A stretch of DNA of 64,000 nucleotides from Parvularculaceae bacterium (GTDB taxonomy: Bacteria; Pseudomonadota; Alphaproteobacteria; Caulobacterales; Parvularculaceae). How positions within the stretch are numbered: position 1 is the first letter of the stretch; every line of letters begins with the position of its first letter. The stretch is from NCBI GenBank assembly GCA_028284065.1, contig JANQSJ010000010.1, positions 1 through 64,000 on the forward strand, in the 5' to 3' direction. This document shows, in pieces, positions 34,694-43,629 of the stretch. The translations under genes were made by a program, and so were the position numbers. The notes below the pieces were generated by a model that saw only the letters and a program-made list of their open reading frames with translations, searched no databases and had not been told where the DNA came from.

Positions 34694-35158
34694 TTACTCG
34701 CCCCGCATCCCCGCGAGCCCGGAAATGAGCGTCAGCAACCCGCCCCCGCCGGCGACATAGGAACCCCACTGGATTCCCTCCAGGCCTTCATCCGTGCCCA
34801 TTTGACTGAATACGTAAAACGCGACCGCCGCCACGACCACGACGCCCGCCAGGCTGGTCACAAGGCTGGTGACGCGTCCGACCAGAGGGATAAGGCCGAT
34901 GACGCCGAGCGCGGCCGCCGTCGCGGACACGAACACAGCCGCGAAGATCGCAAGGCCCTTCCTGCCGCCCCTCGGCTCGCAATCGCCCGAGATGGAAAAG
35001 TCGCGGCCAAGCCAGCATTCGACCGTGTTGCCCACATAGTCGCCGCCGGTCAGAGACACCGTCCCGTTCGCAAGGTCCGACCCCTGAACCTCGTCACTGA
35101 AGATTGGCGCGAACATCAAAGCTGCGAGCACAGCCAGCGGTAATAAAATTCGGATCAT
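34694..35158 (-). CDS. small exported membrane protein, unknown
   Basis: The 154-residue protein has a signal-like N-terminal segment (MIRILLPLAVLAALMFAPIF), a ~45-residue loop with a Cys pair (VECWLG, GDCEPRGG), and three further hydrophobic stretches (~69-90, 97-117, 134-150). The shape recalls four-helix tetraspan proteins, but I recognise no family. The ATG at 35158 begins the signal segment; a reading to 35239 has no support. It is a single leftward gene followed by a strong terminator. Confidence 0.75.
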   Translation of the reverse strand: MIRILLPLAVLAALMFAPIFSDEVQGSDLANGTVSLTGGDYVGNTVECWLGRDFSISGDCEPRGGRKGLAIFAAVFVSATAAALGVIGLIPLVGRVTSLVTSLAGVVVVAAVAFYVFSQMGTDEGLEGIQWGSYVAGGGGLLTLISGLAGMRGE

Positions 35159-35373
35159 GCCAACCCCCGTTGACCCCACGAAACACCCGAGAAGACTCTT
35201 AACCATAGCTCGGCCGGGCGCCAAGCGGCAGACCGACAACAGTCTTGGAAATCTTCACGGAGAGGTGAGCGCCAATATCGCCGGTCGCCGCTACAAGGGA
35301 GGCTGCGGCGGGGCCCGCCCAGCCAAACGCCAATAAGCCGCCCGCCATCAGGCGGCGCCATTGAGGAACGACT

Positions 35374-36363
35374 ATGGAAGACGCGGCCAGCGCCGGAGAC
35401 TTCAGGATCGCGGCGATTCAGGCTGCGCCCGTGCTGTTCGACAAGGCGGCGTCGACCGAAAAGGCCTGCGCGCTCATCCGCGAGGCCGGCGCGAACGGGG
35501 CGAGGTTCGCGGCCTTCGGCGAGACCTGGCTGCCCGGTTATCCCTTCTGGGTTGAAAGCGGCGTCCAGGACCTCACCTGGCGGGCGAGCGCCGCGTACAT
35601 CGACAACGCCATCGTCCTCGGCGGACCGGAGTCCGACGCTCTGTGCGCCGCGGCGAAAGACGCCGGCGTCGACGTCGTGATCGGCGTTGCGGAGAAGGAC
35701 CCGGACACCGAAGGATCGGTCTATTGCAGCGCCCTGACCATCGGCGCCCATGGCGCGATCCTCGGCCGCCACCGAAAGCTCAAGCCCACCCACGCCGAAC
35801 GCATCATCTGGTCGGATGGCGACGCCGCCGGGCTCGTCGCGCACAAGCGGGACTACGCCCGCATCAGCGCGCTCAATTGCTGGGAGCACCAGATGATGCT
35901 GCCCGGCTACGCCCTCATCGCGCAAGGAACGCAGGTCCACGCGGCGCTCTGGCCCGGCTGGGAGAAAACGCCGCGGCCGGAGGACTATTGCTGGGCGCGC
36001 CAGCTTGTCCTGTCGCGCGCTTTCGCGAGCCAGGCGGCCGCCTATGTGGTGTGCGCGGCCGGCCTGCGCCGGGCATCCGATATCCCGGAGAAATGGCGGC
36101 CGCTAGGCGTCTGGGAGCACACCGGCCAGTCGGCGATCATCGATCCGCGCGGCGAAGTCATCGCCGGGCCGCTCGATGGCGAAGGAATTCTCTACGCTGA
36201 CGCCTCCCTCGACATCGTTCGCGCCGCGAAGGCCGCCTGCGACGTCGCGGGGCATTATTCGCGTCCGGACCTTTTCCGCTTCGAGGTGGACCGCCGCCCG
36301 ATCGAGGCGCGCGCGCAGTTCATCGACGCCCCGGCCGACCCGGAGGCGCCTGAGGACAGCTAG
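35374..36363 (+). CDS. nitrilase
   Basis: The 329-residue protein is of the true nitrilase branch. Glu50 lies in FGETWLPGYPFW, Lys135 in RHRKLKPTHAERIIW and Cys169 in ALNCWEH. HRKLKPTHAER and LNCWEH distinguish nitrilases that hydrolyse organic nitriles to acids and ammonia from amidases. It would be a cytoplasmic oligomer. The ATG at 35374 follows GAGGAACGACT. It stands alone and ends tail to tail with the glycosyltransferase gene: its TAG (36361-36363) overlaps the other stop (36360-36362). The substrate cannot be read from the sequence. Confidence 0.92.
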   Translation: MEDAASAGDFRIAAIQAAPVLFDKAASTEKACALIREAGANGARFAAFGETWLPGYPFWVESGVQDLTWRASAAYIDNAIVLGGPESDALCAAAKDAGVDVVIGVAEKDPDTEGSVYCSALTIGAHGAILGRHRKLKPTHAERIIWSDGDAAGLVAHKRDYARISALNCWEHQMMLPGYALIAQGTQVHAALWPGWEKTPRPEDYCWARQLVLSRAFASQAAAYVVCAAGLRRASDIPEKWRPLGVWEHTGQSAIIDPRGEVIAGPLDGEGILYADASLDIVRAAKAACDVAGHYSRPDLFRFEVDRRPIEARAQFIDAPADPEAPEDS

Positions 36364-37580
36364 AGCGCGCCGACGCGATCAAGGATCGCGTCGAACCGTT
36401 TCAGCCGCGCGTCCCAGCCATAGTCCGACGCCATTAAACGCCGGCCGGCCTCGGCGAGCGCCGCCGCCTCGTCCGAGCGCCGCAAGAGCCGCAGGACGGC
36501 GTCGGCGAACGCTGGCGGCCGTTCCGCCGAACGATAGTGTTCGCCCGGCAGCGCGGTAAGCCCCTCCGCCGCCGCCGGCGTCGCGACGACGGGCAGGCCG
36601 GCGGCCATCGCCTCCATCACCTTGTTCTGCAGCCCGCGCGCGATGCGCATGGGCGCGACGGCGACCTTCGCGGCGGCGAGATAGGGCCGCACGTCCGGCA
36701 CCCGCCCCGTTACGCGCACGCCATGGCGTCCATTGAGCGCCGCCACCTCCGGCGCAGGCCGCGCGCCGACGATCGCAAAAGTCGCGCCGGGCGCCCCCGC
36801 CCTCACCCGCGGCCAGACCTTCTTCGCAAACCAGACCGCCGCATCCACATTCGCGCGGTAATCCATCGCGCCGGTGAAGACGACGTCGCAGCCGTCACGC
36901 GCGGCTTCGGCGGCGCCCGGGGCGAAATAGTCCGTATCCACGCCATTCATCACCCAGTCGACCTCCGCCCCGACGCCCGGCAGACGCTGAAGAACGCGCG
37001 CCTCCTCCTTGCTGACGGCAAAGGCGGCGTCGGCCTCATTGATGATGTCCGCTTCCGCAGCGGCGAGCTTTTCCGCCTCGCGGGCGTAGACCCAGCGCAT
37101 CGGAAGACGTCGGTCCGTCGCGTAGGCGCGCCATTTCGCGCTGTCGGCGTCGCACAGATCAACGACCCGCGGCGCGTTGCGCGCCCCGTTGACGCGCCGG
37201 CCAAGCCCGAGATACTGCGCAGACGTTGATGAAAACGCGACCTCGACGGCCGGCGCAAACGCCCGCGCCGCCGCCACCGCGCGGCGCATGGCGGCGTCCC
37301 GATAATAGGGCATCGACAAAGGCTCGCCGGTCAGGAACCCCGCCGCGCTGCGCAGCGTGGCGGCGCGGCGGCCCAGGGGGACGAGAGAGACGCTCTCCGC
37401 GCGCGCTTCGAGATGCTCCTTGTGCCGCAGATCATCCGGGTCATCGACGAAAGCGGCGAGGTGCACGTCAAATCGCTCCGACAGCCGCAGGAAGAGCCGC
37501 CAGGACCGTATCTTGTCGCCCTTGTCAGGCGGATAGGGAATGCGATGCGCGATGAATAAAGCGGGGCGCCGGGCGGACAT
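36360..37580 (-). CDS. XrtA-system glycosyltransferase (TIGR03087-like)
   Basis: The 406-residue GT4-type glycosyltransferase opens ALFIAHRIPYPPDKGDKIRS, the opening of TIGR03087 enzymes tied to PEP-CTERM/XrtA exopolysaccharide loci. It has VDWVMNGVDTDYFAPG, VVFTGAMDYRANVDAA and the C-terminal NKVMEAMAAGLPVVATPAAAEGL. It transfers a sugar from a nucleotide donor to a growing lipid-linked glycan at the inner membrane. It is the last gene of the long leftward cluster, 9 bp after the FemAB-like gene. Confidence 0.9.
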   Translation of the reverse strand: MSARRPALFIAHRIPYPPDKGDKIRSWRLFLRLSERFDVHLAAFVDDPDDLRHKEHLEARAESVSLVPLGRRAATLRSAAGFLTGEPLSMPYYRDAAMRRAVAAARAFAPAVEVAFSSTSAQYLGLGRRVNGARNAPRVVDLCDADSAKWRAYATDRRLPMRWVYAREAEKLAAAEADIINEADAAFAVSKEEARVLQRLPGVGAEVDWVMNGVDTDYFAPGAAEAARDGCDVVFTGAMDYRANVDAAVWFAKKVWPRVRAGAPGATFAIVGARPAPEVAALNGRHGVRVTGRVPDVRPYLAAAKVAVAPMRIARGLQNKVMEAMAAGLPVVATPAAAEGLTALPGEHYRSAERPPAFADAVLRLLRRSDEAAALAEAGRRLMASDYGWDARLKRFDAILDRVGAL

Positions 37581-37589
37581 TTCGACGCC

Positions 37590-38666
37590 TCACGCGAGGT
37601 CCCGGGCGATGATCGGCCCGAGCGCGTTCGCCACCGGCAGCGGCAGCCGCCGCCACGCATTCGTCAGCAGGCGAAACTTTGGGTTGTTCGGATTGACGTT
37701 CGGCGTCTCCTTGGCGGCGATGAGCGCATAGCGGTAGACGAGCGCTTCAGCTTCGAACCCCCAGCTTCTTTTGTAGTCCGCATGGGGCGAGCCGATTTTC
37801 GAGCGGCCAAAGTCAAACAGTCTCGCGCCGCGCGCCCGCGCCTCGCCCATCAGGGAGAAATAACCAAAATCCGCGGCCTTCACATGCCGCGCCTCGGGCG
37901 TGACGCCGGCGTAATACGGCATGACCCGATCGCGATGCAGGAAACTGCAAAGCGAAAAGACAGGCGCGCCGTCGGCCTCCACAAGCGAAAAGATGATGCG
38001 ATCCCCGAAGAGCGCGCGCAGCTCCCGGATGAACTTCCGGGAGAATACCGGCGTGCCGAGATTGCGCAAGGAAATGGCGTAGAGGTCGTAAAACGCGTCA
38101 GGGTCCGCATCATGCCGAACGGCGAGCCGGCCTTCGTCGGCAAGCTTTAGCGCTTTCCTGATTTCGGCGCGGCGTTTGCGCGGCACGGCCTTCAGCTCCG
38201 CATCGTCATCGGCCGACAGCTGGCGGACGAATGACGCATATACGCCCTCTTTCGTCACCCAGTCCTCAGGCGCAGGCCCGCCGCGAAGCTCCACATGCCG
38301 GACATTGCGCGCCTCGCCTTCCGCGACCGCGCGCGCGCACAGGGCGCGGGCCGCAACCGGGTCGTTCGCAAGCGCGCCGCCTCCGACGGAAAACGCCGCG
38401 GATACAAGCGACCGCCCGAAAATCCGTCCGCGCACGTCAATCAACGGAAGAACGCCGACGATCCGGCCATGGCGGCGAGCGGCAAAAGTGATCTGTTCGT
38501 ATCCGAAGGCGCGGCGCACCGCCTGCCCCCATGCGGGATCATGAAAGAGAGTTGCGTCAACATGGGCGTCGACGTAGGCGCGAACGTCGTCGGCATCGGC
38601 ATCCGCGGTCGTGACGTCAATCGCACCCGCATCAACCGCCTCGGCTATGCGCGCAGGCGCCGTCAC
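37590..38666 (-). CDS. FemAB-like GNAT protein of the XrtA/EPS cluster
   Basis: The 358-residue protein has tandem GNAT-like halves. TLFHDPAWGQAVRRAFGYE at the start and FSLCSFLHRDRVMPYYAG plus LFDFGRSKIGSPHADYKRSWGFE near the end match the TIGR03019 family of FemAB-related proteins found with exosortase XrtA. The FemAB fold transfers aminoacyl or acyl groups. In these clusters the acceptor is presumably the polysaccharide or its precursor, but this is not shown. It lies 7 bp after the deacetylase gene. Confidence 0.9.
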   Translation of the reverse strand: MTAPARIAEAVDAGAIDVTTADADADDVRAYVDAHVDATLFHDPAWGQAVRRAFGYEQITFAARRHGRIVGVLPLIDVRGRIFGRSLVSAAFSVGGGALANDPVAARALCARAVAEGEARNVRHVELRGGPAPEDWVTKEGVYASFVRQLSADDDAELKAVPRKRRAEIRKALKLADEGRLAVRHDADPDAFYDLYAISLRNLGTPVFSRKFIRELRALFGDRIIFSLVEADGAPVFSLCSFLHRDRVMPYYAGVTPEARHVKAADFGYFSLMGEARARGARLFDFGRSKIGSPHADYKRSWGFEAEALVYRYALIAAKETPNVNPNNPKFRLLTNAWRRLPLPVANALGPIIARDLA

Positions 38667-38673
38667 CCCGCCG

Positions 38674-39582
38674 TCACGCCGCCGCCGTCCGCTCGCCGCG
38701 CCGCGAGAGATTCAGCGTCGCGTCAATGCGGTCCCAGCGCCCGCCGCCGAGCAACGCGCGGTCGCCCAACAGGCGTTCAAGCTTGCCCTCCATTGCGCCG
38801 AGATTGAGGTAATGCCGCAATTTCGACTTGGCGGGGGCGTGGCCGATTTTTGGCTGGTCGGGATCAAGCTCCCAAGGGTGAAAGTAGAAAATGACCGGTC
38901 CGTCCACTTGCGCCGCGGCGCGCGCGATCAGCCTGCGCGTCGCCGCATAGGGCATCGCCCGGAACCAGCCGCCGCCGGCGGCGCTCACCCGCCTGCCAAA
39001 GGCGCGCGCCGTCGCCACAGGCGCCTCGATGACGCCGGCCACGTCATGGGGCGCGCGCGGCGCATGCGGATCGCCATAATGGTCGTGGGCGATTGGATGA
39101 GAGCTGGAGGAGTAGAGATGCCCGGTTTCGCGGAGAATTTCGTGCGCCCATGGCGTGCGCGCGTCGATGGAGAACCCGGGCGCCCGGTAGCCGATGACGC
39201 GCTCTCCGGCGGCGTCCTCAAGGATCGCCTTCGCCTTCGCAATGTCGGCGCGGAACTCGTCCGGCGTCTGGTCGAAAACCTTGGCGTGATCGTATCCGTG
39301 GCTGGCGAGTTCATGACCGCGGGCCGCTATCTCGCGCATCAGGCCGGGCTCTCTCTCGGCCACCCATCCGAGGGCGAAAAACGTCGCGCGGGTCCCCGTC
39401 CGGTCGAATAGGTCGAGCGTGCGGCGCGTCGCATCGCCGACGCGGGATGAAAATCCGTCCCAGGAGGACCGGGCGATCACGCTGGAAAAGGCCCAGACCT
39501 GAAAATAGTCTTCAACGTCGACGGACATCGCAAAGCGCGCGTCCGCGCTTACGCCATCCGTCGTCGCCTCACCGCCAGGCAT
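38674..39582 (-). CDS. polysaccharide deacetylase, XrtA type with DUF3473
   Basis: The 302-residue NodB-homology protein has SVDVEDYFQVW (metal Asp), RATFFALGWVAE, HELASHGYDHAKVFDQT (metal His residues) and YRAPGFSID. The C-terminal DUF3473 part has FYFHPWELDPDQPK. This is the TIGR03006 form found in XrtA exopolysaccharide loci. It removes N-acetyl groups from the polymer or precursor. No signal peptide is seen. It overlaps the ATPase gene by 14 bp; ATG at 39528 is an alternative start. Confidence 0.92.
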   Translation of the reverse strand: MPGGEATTDGVSADARFAMSVDVEDYFQVWAFSSVIARSSWDGFSSRVGDATRRTLDLFDRTGTRATFFALGWVAEREPGLMREIAARGHELASHGYDHAKVFDQTPDEFRADIAKAKAILEDAAGERVIGYRAPGFSIDARTPWAHEILRETGHLYSSSSHPIAHDHYGDPHAPRAPHDVAGVIEAPVATARAFGRRVSAAGGGWFRAMPYAATRRLIARAAAQVDGPVIFYFHPWELDPDQPKIGHAPAKSKLRHYLNLGAMEGKLERLLGDRALLGGGRWDRIDATLNLSRRGERTAAA

Positions 39583-41845
39583 CGCGGATTTCCGTGAGGA
39601 GGCCTTCGGCGCGGTCGAGCCGCTCTGAGATCTTCTCCTCGGTCTTACGCCGTGTCTGCTCGGCGCTGGTCAGCTTCCTGCGCAGACGCGAGATGTGATC
39701 ATGCGCGGTCTGAAGATCCACCTTGGTGGCGGAAACTGTCTTCGCGAGCGCCTGGCGCCAACGACGCGCCTGCTCGTCGGCGTCGTCTCCTTGATCGCCC
39801 GCGCCGGCCACCAGCGTTTTTTCTTCGCCGTCGAGAACTTCCGACGCGCCGGCCGGTTGCTTGGACTCGAAGAGCTCATAATCATCGTCGTCGTCCATGT
39901 CGAAGTCGGCCTGCGGCGTTGCAGGCGCAAACGTCTCGGCCATCGTCTCGCCAGGCGTCGCGTCACCAGGCGTCTCGTCGCCAGGCGTCTCGGCCGGCGC
40001 CTCTGCGGCGGCCTCATCAGGCTGCGTCGGGTCCGAACGGCTACGCTCCGCCTTGATGGCATCCGCCACGTCATTAAGGGTCGCGCCGCGCACGGACGAT
40101 TTCGAGCCTTGCTCTTTCGCCTTCTTCGCGCGCACGCGGTCGAGAACGCTCATAGGCGCGGCTGCGGCTGCGGCGGCGGAAGATTGCGGTGAGGTCATGG
40201 CGCTCTCCGGGGCCGTTTCTTGCGCCTTCGGCGCGGCGGACGGCTCTATAGCGGGGACTTCTTCCTCATCATCATTCTTCGGCGCGCTCGGCTGGTCGCC
40301 GGACCGCCGCGCGGACGCGGCGCCAAGGCCAATCGCCGCCGCGGCGCCCGCAAGGGCGCGTCCAAGGGGCGACGCCGATAGGTCGGCGCCGTCATCCTTG
40401 TCGTCTTCTTTCTTTGTCTTGGCTGCGGCGGTCGCGTCTGGGGTCGCATCGGCGCCATTTGGATCGGCGTCATTCGGATCGGCGTCTTGCGACGCGGCGT
40501 CGCCGCTCGCAGCGGCAGGCTCGTCACCATCCGCGTCGGCCAGATCGCCGAGATCAGCCGACCGGGTCGGCGCCGCAGCCGCCGGGACCGCTTCAACGAC
40601 CTGTGCGTCCGCTGCGTCGGCGCTCTCGACCTCCTCGGCTATCTCGCCGACGGGCTCAGGCGCAGCTGTCGCAGAATCGCTATCCCCAGCGTCGGCGGTC
40701 GCGTCCTCGCCCGCATCTTCTTGTTGCGCCGGTTCATCCTTCGGCGCGTCGAGATCTCCGAAAGAGAAAGGATCGACGCCGTCCTCAACGCCGTTAGGAG
40801 CCGTTCCCCGCGCTTCATCCGCGGCGGCGTCCGCCGACTCGGCCTCGGCGGTTTCGGCTCGCGTCACGTCTGGCGTATCAGCTTGCGCCTCGTCATTCGC
40901 CGCGAAGACCGGCGCCAGCTCGTCCTGCGGCGAAGGTTCGTCAGTATCGCCGCCGTTCATCACGACCGGCGCTGGGGCCGCAGCGGATTCGGCAGAAGAC
41001 GAAGAAGCGCTTGCCGCCGGGCGCGGCGCAGTCAGGTCTTCGTCCGCAATGTCGTCGATCACAGCTTGCGCCGCGTCTTCGGTGACGACGCTGAGGCCTT
41101 CGATGGAGCAATAAAGAAGCACGCGATTGAAGAGTTTGTTGATCCGGCGCGGCACGCCCTCAGTCGCCTGGTAAACGAGCTTGTAGGCGCCGTCCTCAAT
41201 GCGCGGCTCTCCCGCCCATCCGACCACGGACAGACGGTGTTCCACATACGCCTTGACGTCCTCCTCCGAGAGCGGCTCCAGGTGGTAGGAGGCGATCACC
41301 CGCTGCCGGAGCTGCTCCATCCCGTCGCTCGCGATGATCGGACGAAAGTCGGGCTGGGCGATAAGGAATACCTGGAACAGCGGCGTACCGTCATAATCGA
41401 GGTTCGACAGGACGCGCAGTTCCTCCAGGGTCTCCTTCGGCAAATTTTGCGCTTCGTCGACGATGAGCAGAACGCGACGCCCCCTGTTCATCTGGTCGAA
41501 GAGGAAATCCTCAAAGGCTTCGATTTCCGCGGTCGGCCCATCGCCTGCGGGCTCTATGCGAAACGCCGACAGAATGTGCGCGACAAGCTCGTTCGGCGGC
41601 AGGTTCGGCGTAATGAGGTCGGCCGCGACTACATTCGTCTGGTCGATCTGGTCCATCAGATGCGTGATCAGCATCGACTTTCCAGCGCCGATCTCGCCGG
41701 TGATGACGATAAAGCCGTCGCCCTGGCGCAGGCCGTAATGCAGGTACGCCATCGCCTTGTTGTGGCTCTTGCTGCCGAAGAAGAACCGCGCGTCGGGCGT
41801 CAGCTTGAAGGGCTCGCCGGAGAAGCCGAATTGCTCTTGGTACAT
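39569..41845 (-). CDS. ExeA-like AAA ATPase of the XrtA/EPS cluster, very long linker
   Basis: The 758-residue protein starts MYQEQFGFSGEPFKLTPDAR. Its ATPase has Walker A G50EIGAGKS57, Walker B VLLIVDEAQN (~125-134) and EGVPRRINKLFNRVLL; the whole is TIGR03015-like up to ~270. About 410 residues of Ala/Asp/Glu/Pro-rich sequence follow, without visible fold. The last ~70 residues are a coiled coil (HDHISRLRRKLTSAEQTRRK). ExeA/GspA-type ATPases help assemble envelope complexes. The usual XrtA relative is, to my knowledge, much shorter, so the linker is unusual. The start at 41845 lies 4 bp after the outer-membrane gene. Confidence 0.9.
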   Translation of the reverse strand: MYQEQFGFSGEPFKLTPDARFFFGSKSHNKAMAYLHYGLRQGDGFIVITGEIGAGKSMLITHLMDQIDQTNVVAADLITPNLPPNELVAHILSAFRIEPAGDGPTAEIEAFEDFLFDQMNRGRRVLLIVDEAQNLPKETLEELRVLSNLDYDGTPLFQVFLIAQPDFRPIIASDGMEQLRQRVIASYHLEPLSEEDVKAYVEHRLSVVGWAGEPRIEDGAYKLVYQATEGVPRRINKLFNRVLLYCSIEGLSVVTEDAAQAVIDDIADEDLTAPRPAASASSSSAESAAAPAPVVMNGGDTDEPSPQDELAPVFAANDEAQADTPDVTRAETAEAESADAAADEARGTAPNGVEDGVDPFSFGDLDAPKDEPAQQEDAGEDATADAGDSDSATAAPEPVGEIAEEVESADAADAQVVEAVPAAAAPTRSADLGDLADADGDEPAAASGDAASQDADPNDADPNGADATPDATAAAKTKKEDDKDDGADLSASPLGRALAGAAAAIGLGAASARRSGDQPSAPKNDDEEEVPAIEPSAAPKAQETAPESAMTSPQSSAAAAAAAPMSVLDRVRAKKAKEQGSKSSVRGATLNDVADAIKAERSRSDPTQPDEAAAEAPAETPGDETPGDATPGETMAETFAPATPQADFDMDDDDDYELFESKQPAGASEVLDGEEKTLVAGAGDQGDDADEQARRWRQALAKTVSATKVDLQTAHDHISRLRRKLTSAEQTRRKTEEKISERLDRAEGLLTEIRDAWR

Positions 41846-41849
41846 AGGT

Positions 41850-43595
41850 TTAAAAGTCCAGTATGATCCCGGCCAGCGCGAAATTCTCGTCGAATTCGAG
41901 CTGCGGCTCGTCCGAGAACCGTTGCGTGTGATTGAACTCGCCAAACGCGGCCAGATTCCGGAAAATCTGGTAGCGGGCGCCGATCCGCCCCCCTGCGGTG
42001 TTGAATTCGCCGTTCACGCCCGACAGGGCGTTGCAGCTGGCTATGGCGGTGACGCCCGGCGTCATGACGTCAATCCCGAAGAGCGCGGGCTCCGCCAGAC
42101 ACTGGTCAAGATCGACAGTCGTATCCACGAGTCGGAAGAACGCGCTGCCGTAGACAGTGATGCGGCGCGACAGGCGGTGATCGACATTCGCGTTGCCGCC
42201 GATGGTCTCGATATTTCGGAAGTTGAAGTCGTCATCCGCATAAAACGCGTTCGCCGAAAACTGAGTCCTGTCGTACGCCGCGACGATCCCTGCGCTGTAT
42301 TGCTCGGAGACGCCGACGCCGACAGCCTGAAACGCGCGGAACTGGTTGCCCAGACCATTGGCGCCCTGAATTATGCCGGCCGGCGAGAGCCCCTCCTGGG
42401 AGTTCCTTAACTGATCGGCGAAGTCCAGCACGGTTCGCTGCGCGCGGGCGAAATTCGAGTCGATCGCTTGCGCGCGCGTCAGGAATTGCCGCGAACCGCT
42501 TGCCGTCACCCGCACCCGCGGAGACAACGCATAACTCAATTGGGCGTTGACATAGTCGCCGCCAAAGCGTTCGCCATACTGAACAAGAAGATCGGTGCGG
42601 CGGCTCGGCCGATAGCGAAAGCCCGCAAGCCAGTTCAGTCCGGAGAGCTCATCCGTCGGGATCAGCGCCTCCGGCGCATCGGAGCGGACTTCGTCGACGC
42701 CCAGCGAGCCTGTGAGGGCGAATTTCGGGGTCAGCGCGTATTCCGCTTCGCCGATGATCGTGCCCTGCTCGTATTCGAATTCCGGCGAGAACTGAGAGCC
42801 GCTTTCATCCGTACGGGCGCCATATGCGGTCACCCGCAAAGTGAGGTCGCCGAAACGCTCGCCCGTGTCGTAGACGCCGATAAGCTCCTGGGACTGCGAA
42901 TCGTTCAGGAACCCGCCGGCTGGCGCATCGTCGTCCACGAACACCTGGCTGAAACGGTAGCGAATCTCGGCGGATGATCCGTCATCAAAGCGGCGATTGA
43001 GGTAGGGGCTCAGCGCAAATGAATGCACGTTGACCTGCTGGTTCCGCGCCGCGTTGATATTCTGGGAGAAGCGCGCATTGTCGCCGACCAGCTGTCGCGA
43101 AGTTGACCCGCTGACGTCGAAATAGAAGAGGTTCTCCGCAATCGTCGCCGTGCCCACGCCGCCGATTTGCTGGTTGACGTTCACGTCTTCCGCCTCGGTC
43201 AGATAGGAGACGTCGAGGTCGCCCTGGATGAGGCCGGTGAACCGCTTCGTCGAATAGATTGCGTTGCCGGTAAAGAGGTTCGAGACGATGACCTCTTCCT
43301 CTTCAAATCCATCCGGAGCAAGATTGATATTGCTGGAGTAAGCGGCGCGGGGACTGACACTCGCCGCATAGCCGAGATAGTCAGTCTTGAACGTCAATGT
43401 CGGGTCCAAATCGCCGATCACGCCAGGACCGCCGAAACGCTGGGCCGATGCGGGCGTGGCGAGCGCGACCGCGGTCAGGAACGCCGCCCCCGCGACGACG
43501 CATCCGCCCGCTGACGCGCGCCCCCCTCGCCGCGCCCGAAGATGCTCAGCCTCAGTCATGTCATGCGTACCCATACCAAATCTCGCGGATGCCAT
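41850..43595 (-). CDS. outer-membrane beta-barrel, TIGR03016-like
   Basis: The 581-residue protein has a signal peptide (hydrophobic GGCVVAGAAFLTAVALATPASA|Q) and then long alternating beta strands, ending in the aromatic C-terminus LAGIILDF expected of outer-membrane barrels. PTLTFKTDYLGYAASVSPRA and SSNINLAPDGFEEEE near the start and NHTQRFSDEPQLEFDENF near the end match the TIGR03016 proteins of XrtA exopolysaccharide clusters. It may form the outer-membrane part of polymer export. The ATG at 43595 follows GAGGGG; later ATGs at 43574 and 43559 are possible. Confidence 0.85.
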   Translation of the reverse strand: MASARFGMGTHDMTEAEHLRARRGGRASAGGCVVAGAAFLTAVALATPASAQRFGGPGVIGDLDPTLTFKTDYLGYAASVSPRAAYSSNINLAPDGFEEEEVIVSNLFTGNAIYSTKRFTGLIQGDLDVSYLTEAEDVNVNQQIGGVGTATIAENLFYFDVSGSTSRQLVGDNARFSQNINAARNQQVNVHSFALSPYLNRRFDDGSSAEIRYRFSQVFVDDDAPAGGFLNDSQSQELIGVYDTGERFGDLTLRVTAYGARTDESGSQFSPEFEYEQGTIIGEAEYALTPKFALTGSLGVDEVRSDAPEALIPTDELSGLNWLAGFRYRPSRRTDLLVQYGERFGGDYVNAQLSYALSPRVRVTASGSRQFLTRAQAIDSNFARAQRTVLDFADQLRNSQEGLSPAGIIQGANGLGNQFRAFQAVGVGVSEQYSAGIVAAYDRTQFSANAFYADDDFNFRNIETIGGNANVDHRLSRRITVYGSAFFRLVDTTVDLDQCLAEPALFGIDVMTPGVTAIASCNALSGVNGEFNTAGGRIGARYQIFRNLAAFGEFNHTQRFSDEPQLEFDENFALAGIILDF

Positions 43596-43629
43596 TTGCC
43601 ACCACCCCTCGCGCGCCGCAGCGGCGCGC

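Noticed and set aside
39897-41866. Two long plus-strand frames (405 and 459 codons) opposite the ATPase gene
   Set aside because: They mirror the Ala/Asp-rich linker and ATPase core. Ser/Ala- and Arg-rich products without domains are typical shadow frames.
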